Assembly: GCA_002841035.1 (NCBI GenBank)
Contig: PHDR01000029.1
Location: 1 to 14,117, forward strand
Origin: Bacteroidetes bacterium HGW-Bacteroidetes-12
Lineage (GTDB): Bacteria > Bacteroidota > Bacteroidia > Flavobacteriales_E > Vicingaceae
Length of the DNA stretch: 14,117 nt
Reading direction: 5' to 3'
The position numbers and the translations under genes were made by a program. The first letter of the stretch is position 1. Every line of letters starts with the position of its first letter. The notes beneath the pieces were generated by a model. The model was not told the origin of the DNA. It was given only the letters and a program-made list of their open reading frames with translations, and made no database searches. This document shows positions 7,210-12,489 of the stretch, piece after piece.

Positions 7210-7241
7210 TTTGATTATGTAGAGATAAATAATTTTCTTTG
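7210..7241 (+). promoter_or_regulatory. Candidate promoter of the acpP operon
   Basis: TTTG (7210-7213), a 20-base spacer, then TTTCTTTG (7234-7241) followed by C matches the Bacteroidetes pattern TTTG / TAnnTTTG with one mismatch. The predicted start near 7248 leaves a leader of about 20 bases before the acpP ATG at 7270. Confidence 0.45.
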
Positions 7242-7269
7242 CACCTTATTAACTAAAAAAATTAAAATC

Positions 7270-7506
7270 ATGTCAGATATTACAGGAAAAGTAAAATCAA
7301 TTATTGTTGACAAATTAGGCGTTGACGAGAATGAAGTAACAAATGAAGCAAGCTTTACAAATGATTTAGGTGCAGATTCATTAGATACAGTTGAATTGAT
7401 TATGGAATTTGAGAAAGAATTTAACATTGCTATTCCAGATGATGAAGCTGAAAAAATTACAACTGTAGGTGATGCTATTAAATACATCGAAAACAATCTT
7501 AAATAA
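7270..7506 (+). CDS. acpP: Acyl carrier protein
   Basis: The 78-residue acidic, helical protein carries growing fatty acyl chains on a phosphopantetheine arm. The arm attaches to Ser37 in the GADSLDTVE signature (34-42). Flanking helices (TGKVKSIIVDKLGVDENEV at the start; IPDDEAEKITTVGDAIKYIE at the end) match the family, as does the length. It is the first gene of the acpP-fabF-rnc cluster and diverges from purN. A hairpin with a T-run follows it, which could make acpP message more abundant than that of the genes downstream (inference). Confidence 0.97.
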   Translation: MSDITGKVKSIIVDKLGVDENEVTNEASFTNDLGADSLDTVELIMEFEKEFNIAIPDDEAEKITTVGDAIKYIENNLK

Positions 7507-7538
7507 TTAATTTAAGCACTACAAGTTATTGAGAAATT

Positions 7539-7566
7539 GCTTTGGATGTTTTGTTCAAAGCTTTTT
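7539..7566 (+). terminator. Weak hairpin plus T-run between acpP and fabF
   Basis: GCTTTG (7539-7544) pairs perfectly with CAAAGC (7556-7561) across an 11-base loop and is followed by five T residues (7562-7566). The stem is only six base pairs, so at best it would be a partial terminator that lets some transcription reach fabF. Confidence 0.3.
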
Positions 7567-7598
7567 CTGTTTATAATACGAATGGTAATTTTATATCT

Positions 7599-8852
7599 AT
7601 GAAACTAAAAAGAGTTGTAGTAACAGGTATTGGGGCGATTACGCCTGTAGGGAAAACTTTCCCAGAAACATGGGAAAATCTAAAAAAGGGAATTAGTGGC
7701 TGTGCTAAAATCACACGGTTTGATGCGTCAAAATTTAAAACACAATTTGCTTGTGAGGTAAAAAATTATGATGTTGCCGATTATTTTGATAGAAAAGAAG
7801 GAAGAAAAATAGATCCTTATACTCAATTTGCTCTCATTGCTTCAAAAGAAGCAGTTGCTGATTCTAAATTGGATTTAGAGAAAATAAACAAAGACAGAGT
7901 AGGTGTTATTTGGGGGTCAGGCATAGGTGGAATTAAAACTTTTCAGGATGAAGTAACTGATTTTGTTGGTGGAGATGGTACTCCTCGATTCAATCCATTT
8001 TTTATTCCTAAAATGATAGCAGATATTGCATCAGGTCTCATCTCTATGGAATTTGGATTTAGAGGGCCAAACTTCACAACCGTTGCAGCGTGTGCATCTT
8101 CTACTAATGCCTTAATAGATGCTTTTAATTATATTCGTTTAGGAAAAGCAGATGTATTTGTAACAGGAGGTTCTGAAGCAGCTGTTTATGAAGCTGGAAT
8201 GGGTGGGTTTAATGCTATGCATGCACTTTCCACACGAAATGATTCTCCAGAAACAGCTTCACGTCCTTTTGATAAAGACAGAGATGGTTTTGTGATGGGA
8301 GAAGGTGGTGCTGCTGTTATTTTAGAAGAATATGAACACGCAAAAGCCAGAGGAGCTAAAATTTATGCAGAAGTTATTGGCGGAGGAATGTCGGCTGACG
8401 CTCATCATATAACTGCACCTCACCCTGAAGGACTAGGAGCTAAAAATGTGATGTTGAATGCAATAAATGATGCGAATATTAATCCTAATGAAATTGATTA
8501 TATCAATGTGCATGGAACATCAACGCCTTTAGGAGATATTGCTGAATCACAAGCAATTTTGGCCGTTTTTGGTGAGCATGCTTATGATTTAAACATAAGC
8601 TCCACAAAATCAATGACAGGACATTTGCTCGGAGCCGCAGGAGCGTTGGAAGCTATTGCAACACTGATGGCGGTGAATGAAGACATTGTCCCTCCAACCA
8701 TTAATCATTTTACTGATGATGATGCTTTTGATCCGAAATTGAATTTCACATTCAATAAAGCCCAAAAAAGAATAGTTAGAGCTGCGTTGAGCAATACATT
8801 CGGTTTTGGAGGTCATAATGCTTCTATTATTTTTAAAAAATATTCTGAATAA
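7599..8852 (+). CDS. fabF: Beta-ketoacyl-ACP synthase II
   Basis: FabF condenses malonyl-ACP with acyl-ACP to lengthen fatty acids. From the ATG at 7599 the product is 417 residues, the usual length, and begins MKLKRVVVTGIGAITPVG as family members do; an in-frame TTG at 7542 would add 19 unrelated residues and is rejected. The nucleophile Cys165 (TGT at 8091) sits in AACASSTNAL. The two catalytic histidines are in NVHGTSTPLGD (about 304) and TGHLLGAAGALEA (about 340), and the GFGGHNAS motif is near the end. It lies 92 bases after acpP, its substrate carrier, and its stop codon directly abuts the rnc start. Confidence 0.97.
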   Translation: MKLKRVVVTGIGAITPVGKTFPETWENLKKGISGCAKITRFDASKFKTQFACEVKNYDVADYFDRKEGRKIDPYTQFALIASKEAVADSKLDLEKINKDRVGVIWGSGIGGIKTFQDEVTDFVGGDGTPRFNPFFIPKMIADIASGLISMEFGFRGPNFTTVAACASSTNALIDAFNYIRLGKADVFVTGGSEAAVYEAGMGGFNAMHALSTRNDSPETASRPFDKDRDGFVMGEGGAAVILEEYEHAKARGAKIYAEVIGGGMSADAHHITAPHPEGLGAKNVMLNAINDANINPNEIDYINVHGTSTPLGDIAESQAILAVFGEHAYDLNISSTKSMTGHLLGAAGALEAIATLMAVNEDIVPPTINHFTDDDAFDPKLNFTFNKAQKRIVRAALSNTFGFGGHNASIIFKKYSE

Positions 8853-9557
8853 TTGGTAAATAGAATTTTTAAAAAAAAATCCCAGTATGCGTTGAAATTA
8901 GAACGCATATTGGGTTTTTATCCTAAAAATATTAATGTTTACAAACAAGCCTTTACCCATAAATCGACACTTTCTGACAATGATAAAAAAATAACTGAAA
9001 GTAATGAACGGTTAGAGTTTTTAGGCGACACAGTGCTAAGTACTGTTGTATCACATTTTTTATTTATTAAATTTCCCTTTAAGGATGAAGGGTTTTTAAC
9101 GCAACTTCGTTCTCGGTTTGTTAGCCGAGAAATGCTCAATTCATTAGGTAGAAAAATAGGGTTAAGTGAATTAATTGAAAAAAAACCAGAAGAACATGCT
9201 GCTTCCATTTACGGAAATGCGCTAGAAGCTTTAATTGGAGCAATCTACATTGATAAAGGGTATAAAGTAGCTCAAAATTTTATTTATCAAAAATTAATTC
9301 ATAATCATATTGACACTCAAGAAGTGATGATTAATGAAACCAATTTTAAAAGCAGAGTTATTGAATGGTGTCAAAAAGATAAACACACATTCCGATTTGA
9401 AGTAAAGGAAAATCAAGAAAAAAACATACATTTATATACCGTTGAACTCTTTTTAGACGATAAATTAGAGGGAGTTGGAATCGCTAATTCAAAGAAAAAA
9501 GCAGAACAACTTGCCTCAGAGCAATTTTATAACGAACATTTAAAAGAAATAATATAA
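8853..9557 (+). CDS. rnc: Ribonuclease III
   Basis: RNase III cuts double-stranded RNA, including rRNA precursors. The 234-residue product has the family signature NERLEFLGDTVLS (51-63, with Asp59), a second active-site block GNALEALIGAIYIDKGY (121-137, with Glu125), and a C-terminal double-stranded-RNA-binding domain (about 163-234, with FKSRVIEWCQ, GVGIANSKKKAEQLAS). The usual first acidic residue of the second block is Asn122 here; I recall this in other Bacteroidetes. No ATG is available in frame before the conserved domain. Translation must start at a TTG, most simply the one at 8853, which touches the fabF stop TAA and lies in the same frame. That suggests rnc is translated by ribosomes finishing fabF. 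A TTG at 8892 is an alternative start. Confidence 0.93.
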   Translation: MVNRIFKKKSQYALKLERILGFYPKNINVYKQAFTHKSTLSDNDKKITESNERLEFLGDTVLSTVVSHFLFIKFPFKDEGFLTQLRSRFVSREMLNSLGRKIGLSELIEKKPEEHAASIYGNALEALIGAIYIDKGYKVAQNFIYQKLIHNHIDTQEVMINETNFKSRVIEWCQKDKHTFRFEVKENQEKNIHLYTVELFLDDKLEGVGIANSKKKAEQLASEQFYNEHLKEII

Positions 9558-9904
9558 TGAGTAAAGAAACATTAATTCAAGATTGGGAAGAAGTACAATT
9601 AATGGTTAAAGAGCGTTTTGGAGAAAAACTTGATGAACAAACTATACTTTATATTATTGGATTACAGGAATTAAAAAAACAGCATAATACTTATACGAAA
9701 GAGGAAAAATTAGATATTATTCACATTGGAATTTGTACGGTATTAAGCCAATATGGGTATTATCAATCGATAGGGTTAGATGACGAAGGATGGCCTCATT
9801 TCAAAAACATTAAAAAAATTCCAAATGAAATTGAAGGTGAAAACCAAACAACACTTATCAGAAGAGGAATAATTGATTATTTTAAAGAAAATACAAAATT
9901 GTAA
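9557..9904 (+). CDS. Conserved protein of unknown function downstream of rnc
   Basis: The 115-residue, probably cytosolic and mainly helical protein begins MSKETLIQDWEEVQLMVKER. It contains ILYIIGLQELKKQ, KEEKLDIIHIGICTVLSQYGYY, GLDDEGWPHFKNIKKIP and a C-terminal helix LIRRGIIDYFKEN. I recall a Bacteroidetes family with this pattern of LIGxQELG, SxYGYY and DGWPHW motifs, but know of no function for it. The start ATG overlaps the rnc stop by one base (TAATG), so the two are translationally coupled. Its stop lies inside the palindrome at 9898-9922, where it meets the convergent lipoprotein gene six bases away. Confidence 0.8.
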   Translation: MSKETLIQDWEEVQLMVKERFGEKLDEQTILYIIGLQELKKQHNTYTKEEKLDIIHIGICTVLSQYGYYQSIGLDDEGWPHFKNIKKIPNEIEGENQTTLIRRGIIDYFKENTKL

Positions 9905-9922
9905 AAACAATTATTTTACAAT
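9898..9922. terminator. Palindrome containing both convergent stop codons; possible bidirectional terminator
   Basis: ATTGTAAAA (9898-9906) and TTTTACAAT (9914-9922) are perfect reverse complements around a 7-base loop. The forward stop (9902-9904) lies in the left arm. The reverse stop (9911-9913) is at the end of the loop. The stem is almost all A/T and lacks a clean T-tract after it, so termination strength is doubtful, but the position between two convergent genes is right. Confidence 0.4.
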
Positions 9923-10336
9923 AATCGTTTCATTAAAATTATTGTTTTTGCTTCGTTGACGTTTTTCTTCAATTTTTACCACTTTTTTACCACTTAACGT
10001 GTCAGTTATGATAGGTCTTAGTAATGAATCCAATCCCATTTTATAATAAACAACTTCCACATCAACAACAGCAGAAAATTCAAAAGTTAATTTAGCTTCT
10101 CCAACTTCATTTGCAAATGTAGTTTGATCCATTCTTTCCTCATCAACTATGCAAGGAGGATTTGTGCAGGGAGCAAAAGGACCATCGGTTGGCCAAGCAT
10201 GAACAGTTGCTCCAGGAGCAGGCATTCCATTAGCTTCTACTACTCTAATAACAAGTGTAGGGTTTCTGTCTTTAGCACAAGAACTTAAAATAAGAATTGA
10301 AAGTAGAACGAAAATAGTTGTTAAATTTGTTTTCAT
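9911..10336 (-). CDS. Small lipoprotein with a carboxypeptidase-regulatory-like fold
   Basis: The 141-residue product has a clear lipoprotein leader (MKTNLTTIFVLLSILILSSC, lipobox LSSC, Cys20). After AKDRNPT comes VIRVVEANGMPAPGATVHAWPTDG, the pattern of the small beta-sandwich 'carboxypeptidase regulatory-like' or transthyretin-like domains common in Bacteroidetes envelope proteins. A cysteine pair (CTNPPC, about 57-62) may form a disulfide. TFANEVGEAKLTFEF and VVDVEVVYYK supply further strands. The tail is basic (EEKRQRSKNNN). The function is unknown. It is convergent with the rnc operon and divergent from the cyclophilin gene, and has a good promoter of its own. Confidence 0.8.
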   Translation of the reverse strand: MKTNLTTIFVLLSILILSSCAKDRNPTLVIRVVEANGMPAPGATVHAWPTDGPFAPCTNPPCIVDEERMDQTTFANEVGEAKLTFEFSAVVDVEVVYYKMGLDSLLRPIITDTLSGKKVVKIEEKRQRSKNNNFNETIIVK

Positions 10337-10385
10337 GGAATATCTATATTATGTTTTTAATATTAATTCTTAATATTGTAATGAA

Positions 10386-10415
10386 CAAATGTAAGAAATA
10401 AAATTATGATGCAAA
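10386..10415 (-). promoter_or_regulatory. Promoter of the small lipoprotein gene
   Basis: On the minus strand, TTTG (10415-10412), 18 bases, then TACATTTG (10393-10386) is a full match to the Bacteroidetes consensus TTTG / TAnnTTTG. The predicted start near 10379 gives a leader of about 43 bases. The upstream box lies inside the first codons of the divergent cyclophilin gene (ATG 10406). A weaker forward -7 candidate, TAATATTG at 10371-10378, could serve the cyclophilin. Confidence 0.5.
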
Positions 10416-11077
10416 AAAAAATAATGTTTATATTAACTATTGTAACGCTGATGAGCTTCACAATGTTACAAAAAGACAAAAAAGAAACAACTATTCTTAT
10501 TTCAACTAGTTTTGGAGAAATAAAGTTAAAGTTATATAATGAAACACCTCAACACCGAGATAATTTTATAAAATTAACAAAAGAAGGGTTTTATAATGAA
10601 ACGCTTTTTCATCGAATAATTCAAGGTTTTATGATACAAGGAGGTGATCCTGATTCTAAAAACGCAGCAGAAGGAAAGGCTTTAGGTAATGGCGATGTTG
10701 GATATACTATTCCTGCTGAATTCAACACAAAATTTATTCATAAAAAAGGTGCATTAGCTGCTGCTCGAATGGGAGATAATGTTAACCCAGAAAAAGCCTC
10801 TTCGGGTTGTCAGTTCTATATTGTACAAGGAAAAAAATACACCAAAGAGGATTTAGATAAAGTTGTGCAACGTAAACAAGGCAGGCTTACTTATACTGAA
10901 GATCAATATAAAATATACGAAACTATAGGAGGAACTCCACAGTTAGATATGGATTACACCGTTTTTGGTGAAGTGATTGAAGGATTAGATGTGTTAGATA
11001 AAATTGCAGCTGTTGCAAAAGACAAAAGAGATAGACCTTTAGAAGACGTGAAGATGACAGTAAAAATTATTAAATAG
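10406..11077 (+). CDS. Exported cyclophilin-type peptidyl-prolyl isomerase
   Basis: Cyclophilins speed cis-trans turning of proline peptide bonds during folding. The 223-residue product starts MMQKKIMFILTIVTLMSFT, a signal peptide or membrane anchor without a lipobox, so it should act in the periplasm. The cyclophilin core runs from about residue 28 to the end: STSFGEIKLKLYNETPQHRDNF, then FHRIIQGFMIQGGD with catalytic Arg70, ALAAARMGDNVNPEKASSGCQFYIV, and DYTVFGEVIEGLDVLDKI. An insertion of about 40 residues (about 143-180: KKYTKEDLDK...YKIYETIGG) replaces the part that carries the cyclosporin-contacting Trp in human cyclophilin A; many bacterial cyclophilins differ there too. Its start region overlaps the divergent lipoprotein promoter. 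Confidence 0.92.
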   Translation: MMQKKIMFILTIVTLMSFTMLQKDKKETTILISTSFGEIKLKLYNETPQHRDNFIKLTKEGFYNETLFHRIIQGFMIQGGDPDSKNAAEGKALGNGDVGYTIPAEFNTKFIHKKGALAAARMGDNVNPEKASSGCQFYIVQGKKYTKEDLDKVVQRKQGRLTYTEDQYKIYETIGGTPQLDMDYTVFGEVIEGLDVLDKIAAVAKDKRDRPLEDVKMTVKIIK

Positions 11078-11254
11078 ATTGGACAGAAGTTGGAAGATGG
11101 AAGACAGAAGTAGGTTGTTAGATGGCTTTGCACGAAAGCTCTCCCCTTGAGGGGTTTGAGGTTAAGAGAAAAATCTGCGAGGCAGATTTGGGGTTTTTTA
11201 CAGAGGGGTGATGTGTTAGAAAGTTGAAAGACTTGGAAATATGAAAAAAGAAAT
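11078..11254. other. Repeat-rich spacer before pheS
   Basis: The first part (about 11083-11112) is purine-rich with imperfect GGAAGA/GAAG units (AGTTGGAAGATGGAAGACAG), a type of degenerate repeat I recall between genes in Bacteroidetes. It is followed by a CCCC/GGGG mini-hairpin (11143-11154, loop TTGA) and the terminator-like hairpin at 11171-11199. A second AGGGG at 11204-11208 could compete for the same C-run. A 29-codon open frame (11122-11211) crosses this structure but is probably fortuitous. Confidence 0.45.
11171..11199 (+). terminator. Terminator-like hairpin between cyclophilin gene and pheS
   Basis: AAATCTGC (11171-11178) pairs perfectly with GCAGATTT (11182-11189) around a GAG loop, followed by GGGG and six T residues (11194-11199). 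Apart from the four G residues between stem and T-run, it fits an intrinsic terminator ending the cyclophilin transcript. It is 56 bases before the pheS start, so pheS must have its own promoter downstream, or read through it. Confidence 0.5.
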
Positions 11255-12280
11255 ATGAAAGAAAAAATAAACACTTTTTTAAGTGAAATTGATGCTTTTG
11301 AGGCACAAAACAAAGAATCATTAGAGGCATTTAGAATAAAGTTTTTAGGAAGTAAAAACATTACTAAAGATTTATTTAATGATTTTAAGAATGTTCCCAA
11401 CGAACAAAAAAAAGAAGTAGGGCAACTAATCAATGAGATTAAAGAAAAAGCACAAGAAAAATTTGATTTTTTTCAATCAAAACTAAACGATACAATTGTT
11501 GAAGCAGAAACAAAATCAGATTTAACACGAACTGCTTTTCCAGAAAGATTAGGAAGTCGTCATCCAATTTCTCTTGTTCGTAAAGAAATTATTGAAATTT
11601 TTTCACGCATAGGTTTTACAGTTTCTGAAGGACCTGAAATTGAAGATGATTGGCATAACTTTTCTGCATTAAATTTTCCTCCTGAACACCCTGCCAGAGA
11701 TATGCAAGATACTTTTTTTGTGGATTCTGAACAAGGAGAAATTGCCCTTCGCACACATACATCTTCTGTTCAAGTGCGTGTAATGGAAAATGCTAAACCT
11801 CCAATTAGAACGCTTTCACCGGGAAGAGTATATAGAAACGAAGCCATTTCTGCTCGGGCTCATTGCTTTTTTCATCAAATAGAAGGACTTTATATTGATG
11901 AAAATGTTTCTTTTGCTGATTTAAAACAAACCCTAATGTATTTCGCCAAAGAAATGTTTGGTGAAAAAACTCAAATCAGATTACGCCCTTCTTATTTTCC
12001 TTTTACAGAACCCAGTGCCGAGATGGATGTTTCTTGTTCTGTGTGCGAAGGAAAAGGATGTAATGTGTGTAAATATACCGGATTTCTTGAAATTATGGGC
12101 TGTGGCATGGTAGATCCTAATGTGCTAGAAAACTGCGGAATTGACAGCAAAAAATACAGTGGTTTTGCTTTTGGAATGGGTATAGAACGTATTGCTATGC
12201 TTAAATTTAAAATCAATGATTTACGTTTATATTCTGAAGGTGATGTGCGATTTTTGAGCCAGTTTAAGTCGGTGCTTTGA
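11255..12280 (+). CDS. pheS: Phenylalanine--tRNA ligase alpha subunit
   Basis: PheS is the catalytic alpha chain of the alpha2-beta2 enzyme that charges tRNA-Phe. The 341-residue product has the usual N-terminal coiled-coil arm (about 1-85, rich in Lys/Glu) and the class II catalytic core. It shows GSRHPISLVRKEIIEIFSRIGF, RTHTSSVQVRVM, motif 2 (FHQIEGLYID), FTEPSAEMDVSC, and motif 3 (GFAFGMGIERIAMLKF). A four-cysteine cluster (Cys261, Cys264, Cys269, Cys272 in CSVCEGKGCNVC) could bind zinc; similar clusters occur in PheS of several bacterial lineages. The start at 11255 is the first usable ATG, since one at 11241 meets a stop after five codons. The partner pheT is not next to it: the following gene is unrelated, so the two subunits are encoded apart here. 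Confidence 0.96.
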   Translation: MKEKINTFLSEIDAFEAQNKESLEAFRIKFLGSKNITKDLFNDFKNVPNEQKKEVGQLINEIKEKAQEKFDFFQSKLNDTIVEAETKSDLTRTAFPERLGSRHPISLVRKEIIEIFSRIGFTVSEGPEIEDDWHNFSALNFPPEHPARDMQDTFFVDSEQGEIALRTHTSSVQVRVMENAKPPIRTLSPGRVYRNEAISARAHCFFHQIEGLYIDENVSFADLKQTLMYFAKEMFGEKTQIRLRPSYFPFTEPSAEMDVSCSVCEGKGCNVCKYTGFLEIMGCGMVDPNVLENCGIDSKKYSGFAFGMGIERIAMLKFKINDLRLYSEGDVRFLSQFKSVL

Positions 12281-12309
12281 TAAGGTTTTTCAAAGCTCTA
12301 GGTTTAGTT

Positions 12310-12396
12310 TTCTCCTCTTGAGACGCTGTACTGAGCGAAGTCGAATGTAGGAGAAGATGTTGTTCGAAGTTACGATAACAGAGAGAATACAACATC
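12310..12396. repeat. Two adjacent inverted repeats, dispersed-repeat type
   Basis: TTCTCCT (12310-12316) pairs with AGGAGAA (12349-12355). Directly after it, GATGTTGT (12356-12363) pairs with ACAACATC (12389-12396). The first hairpin contains CTGAGCGAAGTCGAA, a string I recall as the core of a very common intergenic repeat in Bacteroidetes. The element follows pheS and could act in 3'-end formation. The repeat family is inferred from memory; no second full copy is in the window. Confidence 0.5.
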
Positions 12397-12418
12397 AGAG
12401 GTGTGTTTTTTGGTTTAA

Positions 12419-12466
12419 TTCCTACTTTCTTTCCTACTTTTTATGCAATTTTATATTTCATTGCAT
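12419..12466 (+). promoter_or_regulatory. Tandem 12-mers and a palindrome upstream of the macroglobulin gene
   Basis: TTCCTACTTTCT (12419-12430) and TTCCTACTTTTT (12431-12442) are a near-perfect tandem pair. They are followed at once by a perfect palindrome, ATGCAAT (12443-12449) and ATTGCAT (12460-12466), with a 10-base spacer. The block ends 23 bases before the ATG at 12490. It could hold binding sites or a leader hairpin; no clear consensus promoter could be assigned. Confidence 0.3.
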
Positions 12467-12489
12467 CTACCCCATAAAACCTAAAACTT

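Noticed and set aside
7542..7598. TTG start at 7542 for FabF
   Set aside because: The extra 19 residues do not resemble the family, lie over the hairpin, and the ATG at 7599 gives the conserved KRVVVTGIG start.
10954..11433. Minus-strand open frame of 159 codons spanning the cyclophilin end, spacer and pheS start
   Set aside because: It runs antisense through two well-supported genes and a repeat spacer, is rich in Phe/Ser/Leu as expected from antisense AT-rich DNA, and has no motif.
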